64,000 nucleotides of DNA from Poindextera sp036272595 (GCA_036272595.1 DATAYM010000036.1:1-64000); one strand, 5' to 3'; shown: positions 17,330-26,612, numbered from the stretch's first letter. The notes: generated by a model not told the origin, from the sequence alone. Numbers and translations: made by a program.

Positions 17330-19909
17330 CTACCACTTGAAGCCCACGCCCGCAGAACCACCCCATTCGGAGTTGTTGCCGACGGAGACCGCCCCACCGA
17401 TGAACCACCGGTCGGCAGGTCGCGCTTCGTACTTCAGCGAGAAGCCCCACTGGTCTTCGAACACACCCCCGCCGGCGGTGAGCGATTGCTCCCCGGTCGC
17501 CAGGGTCGGCGAGATCGCGGTCTGGGCGAAGGCCATCGCGATACCGCTGTAGGCCTTCCTCACCTGGCCGAAGTTGGCCGCGTCGGTGGTGTTCGTCCCG
17601 GCCGAGACGTTGGTCAGCCTGCGGGTGCCGGCCGTGCCGCCGCCGAAGGAGACCGTGTTCGGCTGGGTCGCCACGGAGTTGTCGCCGATGGCCACGGCGT
17701 TGGTCGCTCCCGCTTTCACCGTAGCGTTTGCGCCGATCGCCGTGCCACCGACAGCCGCGACGGAGGCGTTAGCGCCGACAGCCGTACCGTTGGTGGCCGA
17801 AACGTTCGCCGCGTAGCCGATGGCCGTGTCGTACGGGCCGGCGGCGGAGGCGAAGCTGCCCACTGCGACCGAGTTTGAACCGGCAGTCGCGTGGTAGCCG
17901 AGAGCCGTACCACCCGGACCCGCCGACGAACCAGCGCCGCAAGCGAGACCATCCACAGGCTGAGTGGGTCCGCACTGAGCCTCGCTGAAGGCGAAGTCCA
18001 GAGAACTCAAGGAGGTTGAGACACCCGTCAACGAGACGCTGATGCCGGAGAGCGAGGTCGAGACACCGGTGCTCAGGCTGGTCACCGTGCTCGACAGCGA
18101 CGTCGAGACCCCAGTGCTCAGACCCGACAGCGATGTGGAAACCCCGCGGCTTAGGCTGGTCGTCGTGCTGGACAGCGAGGTCGAGACCCCAGTGCTCAGG
18201 CCGGAGATCGAGCTCGAGACGCCGGTGCTCAGGGTCGAGATCGAGGTCGAGACACCCGTGCTCAGGGTCGAGATCGAGGTCGAGACACCCGTGCTCAAGG
18301 CCGAGATTGAAGTCGAGACACCCGTACTCAGGCCGGAGATCGAGCTAGAGACGCCCGTGCTCAGGCTGGTCACCGTGCTCGACAGCGAGGTCGAGACCCC
18401 AGTGCTCAGGCCGGAGATCGAGGAAGAGACCCCGGTGCTCAGGCCGGAGATTGAACTAGAGACGCCAGTGCTCAGTCCCGACAGCGAACTGGAGACGCCC
18501 GTACTGATCCCAGACAGCGAGCTGGAGACACCCGTGCTGAGAACCGACAGTGAGCTTGAGACGCCGGTGCTGATCCCAGACAGCGAACTCGAGGTCGTAG
18601 TGCCGATCGAGGAGATCGACGAGGAGACCCCGCTGCTGATCCCAGACAGCGAACTCGAGGTCGTGGTGCTAATGGCCGACAGCGAGCTGGAGGTCGTGGT
18701 GCTGACCGCCGACAGAGACGTGGAAACGCCCGTGCTGATCCCGGAAAGCGAGGCTGAGACCCCGGTGCTGATCCCCGATAGCGAACTCGAGGCCGCAGTG
18801 CTGACCGACGAGAGGGACGAGGAAACACCGGTGCTGAGAACCGAGATCGAAGAGGAGACCCCAGTGCTCAGGCCGGAGATCGACGACGAGACGCCCGTGC
18901 TCAGACCGGAGATCGATGAGGAGACGCCCGTGCTCAGACCGGAGATCGATGAGGAGACGCCCAGGCTTAGGTTCGAGAGCGAGGTCGAGACACCTGTGCT
19001 CAGGCCGGACAGCGAGGAGGAAACCCCTGTGCTCAGCCCGGAGATCGAGGAGGAGACGCCCGTGCTCAGCCCGGAGATCGACGAGGAGACGCCGGTGCTG
19101 ATCGACGACAGCGAGCTAGAGGCCGTCGTGCTGACCGCCGAGAGCGATGAGGAGACGCCGGTGCTGAGGCCGGAGATCGAGGAGGAGACGCCGGTGCTGA
19201 GGCCGGAGATCGAGGAGGAGACCCCGGTGCTCAGGCCCGAGATCGATGAGGAGACGCCGGTGCTCAGCCCGGAGATCGACGAAGAGACGCCGGTGCTGAT
19301 CGACGACAGCGAGCTAGAGGCCGTCGTGCTGACCGCCGAGAGCGATGAGGAGACGCCGGTGCTGAGGCCGGAGATCGAGGAGGAGACCCCACTGCTCAGG
19401 CCCGAGATCGATGTGGAAACGCCCGTGCTGATCGAGGAGAGCGAGCTGGAGGTCGTCGTGCCGATCCCGGAAATCGAGCTGGAAAGGCCGGTGCTGATCG
19501 TCGAGATCGAACTGGAGACTCCCGCGCTGATGCCGGACAGCGAACTGGAGACGCCCGTGCTCAGGCCGGAGAGAGAGCTGGAGACGCCCGTGCTGAGAGT
19601 GGAAAGCGAACTGGAGACGCCGGTGCTGACGGTGGAGATGGAGGTGGATAGGCCCGTGCTCACCCCGGAGAGCGAGCTACTTAGGGCGCAGAAATCGCTG
19701 TTGATGCCGCTGGGGTTGGTCGCGACGGTGTGGGCCCCCGGCAAGCCCGTCGTTATGGCGACGACCCCTCCAGCCGGACTGGCGGTGTAGGTGCACGCGG
19801 CCAGCGCGCTCCCGGCGGTCGCCAGGTCGGCGCCGACACCGAGAGTAAGGGCGGACGCGCCCAACAGCAGCGCCGTGCGCACACTGTTTTTCTTAGCAAG
19901 TGGAAGCAT
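17330..19909 (-). CDS. YadA-type trimeric autotransporter adhesin with Ser-rich hendecad stalk
   Basis: 859 aa, type V secretion. Signal peptide residues 1-38 (ending GSALAAC). Residues about 76-636 are some 50 tandem 11-residue units of the form LSTGVSSSISG, with hydrophobic residues spaced 4-4-3. Residues about 650-756 carry YadA head repeats (TAIGYAANVSATNGTAVGAN, NAVAIGDNSV). A connector (NTVSFGG, RRLTNVSAGTNTTDAANFGQV) occupies 753-778. The C-terminal about 75 residues form the YadA anchor barrel ending VGFKW. The head lies membrane-proximal and the long stalk is N-terminal, the reverse of YadA itself. The module continues with two DUF2827 genes. Some stalk units are duplicated at the DNA level. 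Confidence 0.9.
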   Translation of the reverse strand: MLPLAKKNSVRTALLLGASALTLGVGADLATAGSALAACTYTASPAGGVVAITTGLPGAHTVATNPSGINSDFCALSSSLSGVSTGLSTSISTVSTGVSSSLSTLSTGVSSSLSGLSTGVSSSLSGISAGVSSSISTISTGLSSSISGIGTTTSSSLSSISTGVSTSISGLSSGVSSSISGLSTGVSSSLSAVSTTASSSLSSISTGVSSSISGLSTGVSSSISGLSTGVSSSISGLSTGVSSSISGLSTGVSSSLSAVSTTASSSLSSISTGVSSSISGLSTGVSSSISGLSTGVSSSLSGLSTGVSTSLSNLSLGVSSSISGLSTGVSSSISGLSTGVSSSISGLSTGVSSSISVLSTGVSSSLSSVSTAASSSLSGISTGVSASLSGISTGVSTSLSAVSTTTSSSLSAISTTTSSSLSGISSGVSSSISSIGTTTSSSLSGISTGVSSSLSVLSTGVSSSLSGISTGVSSSLSGLSTGVSSSISGLSTGVSSSISGLSTGVSTSLSSTVTSLSTGVSSSISGLSTGVSTSISALSTGVSTSISTLSTGVSTSISTLSTGVSSSISGLSTGVSTSLSSTTTSLSRGVSTSLSGLSTGVSTSLSSTVTSLSTGVSTSLSGISVSLTGVSTSLSSLDFAFSEAQCGPTQPVDGLACGAGSSAGPGGTALGYHATAGSNSVAVGSFASAAGPYDTAIGYAANVSATNGTAVGANASVAAVGGTAIGANATVKAGATNAVAIGDNSVATQPNTVSFGGGTAGTRRLTNVSAGTNTTDAANFGQVRKAYSGIAMAFAQTAISPTLATGEQSLTAGGGVFEDQWGFSLKYEARPADRWFIGGAVSVGNNSEWGGSAGVGFKW
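18010..19680 (-). repeat. 33-bp tandem repeat array encoding the adhesin stalk
   Basis: About 50 diverged copies of a 33-bp unit. A block of roughly 110 bp at 19078-19190 is almost identical to 19276-19388 (a single difference seen near its start), showing a recent internal duplication of a segment of about 198 bp (six units). The array also keeps an antisense frame open for over 580 codons, which is a by-product of the repeat. Confidence 0.9.
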
Positions 19910-20300
19910 CTAATAGTCCCCCAGCATCGGGCCAGCATTGGCCACGAGTTAGCGGGCGCACTGCGCCCGTTCCCAAAACGGTGCCTGAACAGCCATCAAG
20001 CCCGGCACCATTAGCGCGGCCTTTCCGAGCGCGCAACGGGAAGAACATTGTTTTTTTAAGAATGTTTATTGAATGACCAAAATCGGGGCGCACATGCCCA
20101 ACAGGCTGAAATTCCGCATTTCTTGCGCCGAAGCCTTGGCACGGATCGATCGAATTCTTGGAGAGCGCGCGTACAGGTGGTGGCGTCAGCCTTGCGACAA
20201 TCCCTTGAGCGTATAGGCCGCCACGCCGCTGGACTCCGGATAAGGCGGGGGCGGTCGCCAACCCGTCACACGATCCCCAGGATGTGGCGCCGGTCCGGAT
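19910..20300. other. Intergenic region upstream of the trimeric adhesin
   Basis: 391 bp lying upstream of the minus-strand adhesin start and downstream of the minus-strand FkbM stop. No gene seen. The AT-rich patch at 20045-20090 (a run of seven T, then TTTATTGAATGACC) is the likeliest adhesin promoter region, with about 140 nt of leader. A GGGGG tract 9 nt before the adhesin ATG may serve as ribosome site. No clear terminator for the FkbM gene. Confidence 0.35.
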
Positions 20301-20999
20301 TCAGGCTGGCGCATCTGGGAGCAGAATGTAGTTCATCACCCCGGCGTAGCGCTGAATGGTGCCGCCCACATGATAGGATGAGGCGGCGGCCCAGTTCATG
20401 AAGTCCTCGGTATTGGCCTCCATGACCTCGACGAACATGTTCGGCCGCCAACGCGCGATGGTCTTCTCCAGTCCGGCCAAGGTGGCCATCTCCATGCCCT
20501 CGACGTCCATCTTGATGAATCCGACGGGTTCGCCCAGCAAAAGGTCGTCGGCGGCGACCAGCAGCGTGTCGCCGACATCGTCGATCTCGACGCTGGCGCC
20601 GCCCAGATTGTTCGGGCGCGGATCGGCCACGATCCGTACGCGGTCTTCCGACGCGCCGAGCGCGACGCCGAGATAGCGAGTGTCGACCCTTTCGCACCGG
20701 TTCAGCAGCAGATTGACCCGCAGGACGTCGATGGCCACCGGGTTCGGCTCGAAGACGATGATCTTCGGGGCGGTGAAGAATTTGGACACGAAGACGGCGT
20801 GGTTGCCGACGTTCGCGCCGATGTCGATGAAGGTCCGGTCGGAGCGCATGAACATGCGGATCATGTCCAGCTCCTCCCGCTCGTAGAACTCGCCCTGCAG
20901 ATGATGTTTCTGGATGGCGTCGAGCGGATCGATCACGAAGAAGCTCACGGCCCGGCCGTCGACGACGCTGTGAACGATCGTCCCGTCAATTTTTACCAT
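20301..20999 (-). CDS. FkbM-family methyltransferase
   Basis: 232 aa from ATG 20999 (GTG at 21002 also in frame). SAM-binding motif TFIDIGANVGNHAVF near residue 57, FEPNPVAIDVLRVNL next, and the FkbM hallmark FIKMDVEGMEMATLAGLE around 160. FkbM enzymes O-methylate hydroxyls of sugars or polyketides. A transferase that caps or tailors surface glycans is the plausible role here, next to adhesin and GT25 genes. Divergent from the exostosin-like gene. Confidence 0.85.
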   Translation of the reverse strand: MVKIDGTIVHSVVDGRAVSFFVIDPLDAIQKHHLQGEFYEREELDMIRMFMRSDRTFIDIGANVGNHAVFVSKFFTAPKIIVFEPNPVAIDVLRVNLLLNRCERVDTRYLGVALGASEDRVRIVADPRPNNLGGASVEIDDVGDTLLVAADDLLLGEPVGFIKMDVEGMEMATLAGLEKTIARWRPNMFVEVMEANTEDFMNWAAASSYHVGGTIQRYAGVMNYILLPDAPA

Positions 21000-21207
21000 C
21001 ACCCCCGCCAGGCCCTTTCACCATCCCCGCGACGCGGTGACCCCGCCGCCATTTAGCCCGCGAAGGCTGGTAAGGACAACCAGACGACCTTCGGCAATAG
21101 GCCCCAAGGCCCACGGCTCGCGCGGATAAGGCGCGAATGGTTGTTCAATCCTGGCGCACTTGCTCTATTTGCAGCGCCATTCGGGCAATGCGGCTTTGGA
21201 GCAGAAT

Positions 21208-22248
21208 ATGGACCTGAGGTTCGCGGACGGTCCGTTCTGGCAGACGCCGGAACTTCTCTATGCCTTCCAGCTGTACCAGGTCGGCTACCTGGAGGCCGCG
21301 CGCGAGCATTTCCAGCGCCTCGCCCAGGAAGAAGCTCATCGCGAACTGGCGTCCTATTATCTTGTGCTGATCAATGACGCCCTTGCCGGACCCGCCGGCG
21401 GCGGATGGACGCTCAACCTGCCGGCCGGCGGACCGGCGCTGTGGGAAGTCGACTGGCTGCATGAGATCTTCGGCACGTCGGTGACGGCAGAGGTGATCGA
21501 CGACCGCAGCGCCCCGCCGGCCGACCGCTCGATCATCGTCGATTCCGGCCTAAACCCCGAAAAGGAGGCCTATTTTCGGCGCAACTTCGAGCTGGGCATC
21601 CGCCAGGTTCTGATTCACCTCGGCGACGAGCAGTATTTCGACAGCTGCTCGTCCTATCGCTGGTGCCGCCGGGTCTATCGGAACCTCTGGTCGCCGATCC
21701 TGGCCAATGTCGGCCACGTCACCTTCTTCCCGCTCGGCTACAAGACCGGTTTCGCCCAGGCCGGCGGGCCGCAGCGTCCGGCCGCGGCGCGGCCCTATGT
21801 CTGGAGCTTCGTCGGCGACCCGAACAAATCCACCCGCCCGGAGATGCTGAACCACATGCGCAATGTCGCGGGCGGGTTCGAGCATCTGATCTCGGGCTGG
21901 GACAGCGCAGACAGCCTGTCGACCGAAGCCTACCGCGCCGTTCTCGATCAGTCGGTGTTCTCGCCCTGCCCCGCGGGCAATTCGAATCTGGATTCGTTTC
22001 GGGTCTACGAGTCGCTGGAAGCGGGCTGCATCCCCATCGTCGAGGACCGCCCCGGCTATCGCTATTTCGACCGGCTCCTGCCCGGCCATCCCATGCCGAC
22101 CATCTCCAATTGGGCTGAAGGGCGGGCCCTGGTCGAGGACGCGGTCGCCCGCGGCGGCTGCGAGCGCTTGAGACAAGCCTGTTCGGCCTGGTGGGTGGGC
22201 CACAAGCACCACATGATCGCCCAGATTCACGCCGATCTCCTGGCCTGA
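21208..22248 (+). CDS. Exostosin-like glycosyltransferase candidate
   Basis: 346 aa from ATG 21208, which has GGAG 6 nt upstream; an in-frame TTG at 21160 is the alternative. The first 60 residues look like a TPR-type helical hairpin (LYAFQLYQVGYLEAAREHFQ). The central and C-terminal part has YVWSFVGDPNKSTRPEML, VFSPCPAGNSNLDSFRVYE and LEAGCIPIVED, which are exostosin/GT47-like signatures of the nucleotide-sugar-binding half. Donor unknown. It is followed after 11 bp by the TPR-sulfotransferase, so the two are probably co-transcribed. Confidence 0.7.
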   Translation: MDLRFADGPFWQTPELLYAFQLYQVGYLEAAREHFQRLAQEEAHRELASYYLVLINDALAGPAGGGWTLNLPAGGPALWEVDWLHEIFGTSVTAEVIDDRSAPPADRSIIVDSGLNPEKEAYFRRNFELGIRQVLIHLGDEQYFDSCSSYRWCRRVYRNLWSPILANVGHVTFFPLGYKTGFAQAGGPQRPAAARPYVWSFVGDPNKSTRPEMLNHMRNVAGGFEHLISGWDSADSLSTEAYRAVLDQSVFSPCPAGNSNLDSFRVYESLEAGCIPIVEDRPGYRYFDRLLPGHPMPTISNWAEGRALVEDAVARGGCERLRQACSAWWVGHKHHMIAQIHADLLA

Positions 22249-22259
22249 TACTCAAAAAA

Positions 22260-23849
22260 ATGCCCACGAAGCCACCGACCCGATCCGCCCCCCGCCATCC
22301 CAAGGCCCCGCCGCTAACGCCGGTTCAGTTGCAGGCGGGCTTGCGCGAGGCGGCCGAATTTCGCGTCGCGCAACGTTACGACGATGCGGTCTCTTTCTAT
22401 ACGCAGATCGAGGAACGCAATCCCGAAGCGGTCGATGCGCCGTATTTCCTTGCCATGATCGACCTGGCCCGCCGACAGCCGGTCAGCGCCCTGCGGCGGC
22501 TGGAGGCCTTGAGCCGACGGCTGCCGAATGAGCCGAAGGTATGGACCGCGCTCGCCTATGCGCGCCGTGACCTGGGCCAATGGAGCGCGGCCCTGGAGGC
22601 GCTGGACCAGGTCGAAAGGCTGGATCCCTTCGCGGCGGCGCTGGATCGGCCGGTGGCGCTGGAGGTCCTCGGCCGCATCGACGAGGCGGTCGCCTTCCAG
22701 CGCCGAATGGCGGAGAATCCATCCACGCGGCTAGCGGCGCTGATCGGCCTCACCCGGCTCCGACCGGCGGCGATCACGGCGATGGACAAGAGCGTCATGG
22801 AGCGGGCGGCCCAGACGGTCGATCTCAAGGTCGCGACGCGTATTGAACTCAATTTTGCACTCGGTGCGATCGAGGAGCAACTCGGTAACCCAGACGCCGC
22901 CTTTGCGGCCTATTCGGCGGCGAACCGCCTGAAGCGACAGACCATGACCGGCGAGCTTCCGCCGCTGGAGCAGCCGCCGATCGGCTCGCCTGTGCGGGCG
23001 ATCCATCCGGACGCGGCCGCCGACGAGCACCGCGCCATGGTCGCCTTTCGCAAGGCCGTGTTCACACCGGCTTTCATCGCCGAATACGAGGGGCGTGGAC
23101 ACCACATCGCCGCGCCAATCTTCGTGCTTGGCATGCCGCGCTCCGGATCGACGTTGCTCGAACAGATTCTCTCCAGCCACCATCGGGTGCAGGGCCTTGG
23201 CGAGACCACCTCGCTGGCAGAGGCCGCCGCGGGCCGGTATCCGTTCGACCTGTTCGGCTCTAATCCGCCCGACCATTTCCGCAGGCTCGCTGACGCCTAC
23301 TTCAAGGGCATGCATGATCGCGGCTGGTCCAGCGCGCCGCGCTTCGTCGACAAGATGCTGCGCAACTATATGGACATTGGCCTGATCCACCTGATGCTGC
23401 CCAAGGCGACGATCCTGCACTCGGTGCGCGATCCGGTGGACACCTGCCTCGCCTGCTATCGGCAGTTGTTCGAGACCGGTCACGAGGTCAGCTACGATCT
23501 TGGCGACATCGGCCGCGAATATGTGCGCTATCGCGAGATGATGGACCATTGGGCAGCGGTACTGCCCGGCCGGGTCATCGACGTCAGCCACGAGAAGCTG
23601 ATCGCCCACCCGGAAGCCCAGACCCGCTGGCTGATCACCGAGGCCTGCGGCTTGGACTGGGATCCTGCCTGCCTGCGCTTCTATGAGACCAAGCGGCCAG
23701 TGCGCACCGCCAGCGTCGCCCAGGTGCGCCGGCCTATCTTCACCACCTCCGTCGAACGCTGGCACCGCTACGAGAAACACCTTGGGCCGCTGTTCGAGGC
23801 ACTGGGTCCCTATGCGCCGGCGGCCAGGACGTTGGATCGTGATGGTTGA
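22260..23849 (+). CDS. TPR-domain sulfotransferase
   Basis: 529 aa from ATG 22260. The N-terminal about 260 residues are TPR-like helical repeats. The C-terminal domain is a PAPS-dependent sulfotransferase: 5'-phosphosulfate loop VLGMPRSGSTLLEQIL at about 295 and 3'-phosphate motif HSVRDPVDTCLACYRQLF at about 390. This architecture is common in alphaproteobacterial surface-polysaccharide loci. It should transfer sulfate to a glycan or protein Tyr; the substrate cannot be told. Confidence 0.85.
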   Translation: MPTKPPTRSAPRHPKAPPLTPVQLQAGLREAAEFRVAQRYDDAVSFYTQIEERNPEAVDAPYFLAMIDLARRQPVSALRRLEALSRRLPNEPKVWTALAYARRDLGQWSAALEALDQVERLDPFAAALDRPVALEVLGRIDEAVAFQRRMAENPSTRLAALIGLTRLRPAAITAMDKSVMERAAQTVDLKVATRIELNFALGAIEEQLGNPDAAFAAYSAANRLKRQTMTGELPPLEQPPIGSPVRAIHPDAAADEHRAMVAFRKAVFTPAFIAEYEGRGHHIAAPIFVLGMPRSGSTLLEQILSSHHRVQGLGETTSLAEAAAGRYPFDLFGSNPPDHFRRLADAYFKGMHDRGWSSAPRFVDKMLRNYMDIGLIHLMLPKATILHSVRDPVDTCLACYRQLFETGHEVSYDLGDIGREYVRYREMMDHWAAVLPGRVIDVSHEKLIAHPEAQTRWLITEACGLDWDPACLRFYETKRPVRTASVAQVRRPIFTTSVERWHRYEKHLGPLFEALGPYAPAARTLDRDG

Positions 23850-23954
23850 GCCGGATTGCGGCCGGCCTCGGGCGGCTGCTAGACCCAGCTCGGTCGTCGG
23901 CGCCGCGCGCGGCCACGATTCGCAAGCCGTCATTCGAGGGGAAGGGAACCGCTG

Positions 23955-24704
23955 ATGGGTTCGACCAGACTGGATCTGCGCCAGTGCGAAACCATGGCGC
24001 TCAGCCTGCCGGACGACGAGGTACGCCGCGAGAGCGTCGCCGAGGTTTGCGAGGGACTTGGCCTCGCTTGGCGGTTCGTCGACGGCGTCAAGTGCCAGCC
24101 CGGCTGGATCGGTTGCGGGCTGAGCCATATGCGCGCGCTCAGGCAATCGGCGCCGGACGCGCCGTTGTTGATCCTCGAAGACGACGTCGGCGTGGCCGAG
24201 CACTATGCGCCGGTGATCGAGGCGCCGGCGGACGCCGACGCGATCTATCTCGGAGCCTCGATCTTCGGCGCGGTCGACCTCATCGGCTATGTCGGGTTCA
24301 CCCACATGCTGCTGGCCGACCCGGTCGATGACGACTTCCTGCGCGTCTACAATCTGCTCGGCACCCACGCTATCGTCTACCTGACTGAACGCTTCAAACA
24401 GGCCGCGGCTGAGAACATCGCCCACACCATGATCGACCTCGGCCAGGAGCACGACAAAGGGATGGCTAGGCTGCAGGAGAGCTTCAAGATCTATGCCCTG
24501 CGCCGGCCGATGTTCTTCCAAGCGGCGCGCTTGCAGAAGCCCAACGTCGGCCCGCGCCAGCAGGATGTGACCAACGTCGTGCTGCAGCCCCAGATGGAAG
24601 GTGTCACCGCCAATATGGGCCTCGGCGACACCTGGCGCGCCGCGGTGGTCACGCGCGAGGACGGTCTGCTTCGCTGGCGGTGGGCGGACGACGGCGAGAA
24701 CTGA
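23955..24704 (+). CDS. GT25-like glycosyltransferase (short form, copy 1)
   Basis: 249 aa from ATG 23955, with a ribosome site in GAAGGGAACC. It begins TRLDLRQCETMALSLPDD, then VDGVKCQPGWIGCGLSHMRAL and LLILEDDVGVAEHYAP, the order seen in family 25 (LOS/LPS) glycosyltransferases: conserved GCxxSH then LEDD. The C-terminal half has IYLGASIFGAVDLIGYVGFTH. It is a close paralogue of the gene at 25743-26489, equal in length. The family usually starts with YVINLDR; here that is a shorter LRQC version. Confidence 0.75.
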   Translation: MGSTRLDLRQCETMALSLPDDEVRRESVAEVCEGLGLAWRFVDGVKCQPGWIGCGLSHMRALRQSAPDAPLLILEDDVGVAEHYAPVIEAPADADAIYLGASIFGAVDLIGYVGFTHMLLADPVDDDFLRVYNLLGTHAIVYLTERFKQAAAENIAHTMIDLGQEHDKGMARLQESFKIYALRRPMFFQAARLQKPNVGPRQQDVTNVVLQPQMEGVTANMGLGDTWRAAVVTREDGLLRWRWADDGEN

Positions 24705-24724
24705 CCGATCTGACGCCGGCCGGC

Positions 24725-25645
24725 CTACCTTGTCCTGGCCATGTGGATTGTGCCGTGCTCGTCGGTGTCGAGCCCGACGGCGGCGCTGTGTCGCGGGTGC
24801 TGCGCGACATAGTCGTCCCGATAGATCCGCTTAATCTCATAGCCGAGGCCATTCAAAAGGCCGAAAATCTGGTCTTTTCTGTCCGCGGCCCATTCAAGAT
24901 CGAGAACCTCGAAAAGTATCGGCGGAAAGCCATTCTTGCGGAGGAATTCTTTGCCGCCCTCTAAGACCGACAGCTCCATGCCTTCGACGTCCATTTTTAT
25001 AAGACATGGCGGCTTTGGAAAGTTCATGCCGTCGAGTCGACGAACAGGCGTATCGATACTGATTTCTTCTTGTATTTCGTTCAAATGTCTCATTTGAATC
25101 CGAACGTTGGCCTCCATCGAGAACGCACCGATGTTGCATGCTGTTGAATAATTTACAGATGGAATTTTTATTATTCCGTCGAAGTCCCCGAGAGCTTCCC
25201 TAAATGCATCTACATTGTCGAGCCTGTTGAGAAATATATTGCCGCACAGCTGATAATAAACCACCTTCTGGGGCTCGTAAGAATAAACGGTACCATTGGT
25301 GGCCTGTATATCCTTGGCAATAGGGACCGTATAGGCGCCCAGATTCGCTCCTATGTCCAAGACGAATGGAGCCTCGACGCCTGCATAGAACAGCTTGCTC
25401 AGCGCAAGCAGATGATGATCCCACGATCCTGACAAGTAGAGCGTTCTAGAAATAAAATCATCGGTGGAGAACAGAAGATATTCCGCTTCATTACACCTGA
25501 CCATATTGACTCGCGGAAGCATCTTTACGCCCTCATTGATCGGGCCGGCCATCGAGCCCGCGACGCCGACCGCTTCTAGAACATCGCCACTGCGAACGAT
25601 ATCGGCCTTCAGCCCACTTCGCCAGTCGAATAGCCAAGCCGGCAC
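24725..25645 (-). CDS. FkbM-family methyltransferase, lower GC
   Basis: 306 aa from GTG 25645; an internal start before MLPRVNMVRCNEAEY is possible because no ribosome site precedes the GTG. SAM motif FVLDIGANLGAYTVPIA near 95 and CLIKMDVEGMELSVLEGG near 215 define FkbM. Codon use differs from the neighbours (many AT-ending codons between 24900 and 25560), a sign of separate acquisition. It lies opposite in strand between the two GT25-like paralogues. Confidence 0.85.
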   Translation of the reverse strand: MPAWLFDWRSGLKADIVRSGDVLEAVGVAGSMAGPINEGVKMLPRVNMVRCNEAEYLLFSTDDFISRTLYLSGSWDHHLLALSKLFYAGVEAPFVLDIGANLGAYTVPIAKDIQATNGTVYSYEPQKVVYYQLCGNIFLNRLDNVDAFREALGDFDGIIKIPSVNYSTACNIGAFSMEANVRIQMRHLNEIQEEISIDTPVRRLDGMNFPKPPCLIKMDVEGMELSVLEGGKEFLRKNGFPPILFEVLDLEWAADRKDQIFGLLNGLGYEIKRIYRDDYVAQHPRHSAAVGLDTDEHGTIHMARTR

Positions 25646-25742
25646 CGGGAGCGCCGGCGGACGCCTTGCCGCAGATTAACCATCAAGGCTTGCCAACACT
25701 TCCCGCCAATGGGATTTAGCCGCCCGGCCGCGGGAGACAACC

Positions 25743-26489
25743 CTGTCCATCCAGATCGATTTACGGCAGTGCCAGACGAAGGTAATCAGCCTTCCCGAGG
25801 ACCAAGCCCGGCGCGAGTCGGCTTCGGCGCTCTGCAAGAGCCTGGAGCTATCTTATGAGTTGGTCGATGCGATCAAATGCTCGCCGGGGCACGTCGGCTG
25901 CGGCTTGAGCCACCTGAAAGCGTTGCGCGCCGCGGAAGGCCAGCTGCCGCTTCTGGTGCTGGAAGACGACATAGCCGTTTCCGAACACTATTCACCGATC
26001 CTGACCGTCCCCGACGACGCCGACGCCGTCTGGCTGGGTGCCTCCATCTTCGGCGCTGTGTCGATCGTCAACTATGTGGGCTTCATCCACATGCAACTGG
26101 CCGACGAGGCCGAGCATGACCTTCTTCGCGTCCACAACCTGCTGAGCACCCACGCGATCCTGTACCTGACCGAGCGCTTCCGCCGCGCGGCGGTCGATTC
26201 AATCACCAAGTGCGTCGTCGACCTCGGGCGTCCACCGGATTGCGGCCTCGCGATGATCGAGAGCGACTTCAACGTGTATGCGGTGAAGGAGGTGCGTTTC
26301 TACCAAGCCGCCGAACTGCAGCCGCCTGGCCGCGCTCTTCTTGAGGAATGGACGCGCCTCACGCTGAAACCGTCGGTGGACGGGTTTCGCTGCTTCATCG
26401 ACGCGCCGGGGGAAATACGGGAGGTCAAATCCATTCGCACTCCGCGCGGGCCGGAATGGACCTGGGTTGACGAGAGGCGTGATCTTTAG
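25743..26489 (+). CDS. GT25-like glycosyltransferase (short form, copy 2), apparent CTG start
   Basis: Homology to the paralogue at 23955 extends upstream of the first usual start (TTG 25860) to CTG 25743: codons from there read SIQIDLRQCQTKVISLPEDQ against TRLDLRQCETMALSLPDD. GGGAG ends 6 nt before this CTG, and no ATG/GTG/TTG exists in frame before it. Taking CTG gives 248 aa, matching the copy's 249. Core motifs VGCGLSHLKALR and LLVLEDDIAVSEHY are intact. If CTG is not used, a TTG start at 25860 would remove the N-terminal strand. Confidence 0.75.
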   Translation: MSIQIDLRQCQTKVISLPEDQARRESASALCKSLELSYELVDAIKCSPGHVGCGLSHLKALRAAEGQLPLLVLEDDIAVSEHYSPILTVPDDADAVWLGASIFGAVSIVNYVGFIHMQLADEAEHDLLRVHNLLSTHAILYLTERFRRAAVDSITKCVVDLGRPPDCGLAMIESDFNVYAVKEVRFYQAAELQPPGRALLEEWTRLTLKPSVDGFRCFIDAPGEIREVKSIRTPRGPEWTWVDERRDL

Positions 26490-26612
26490 ACGCGATGTTG
26501 CTAGGACCGGGCCACCGGGCCGCGCACCGCGAATGAAACCGCCATCGAAGGCTTTCGGTGCCGACTGCGAAGACGCCCAACGAACCGTGCGCGCCGCGCA
26601 CCACGCGGAGAG

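Noticed and set aside
18042..19790. Open frame of 582 codons antisense to the adhesin stalk, rich in EETPVLRPEI repeats
   Set aside because: It is the mirror image of the 33-bp repeat array of a well-supported adhesin; it has no start context and its repetition follows from the sense repeats.
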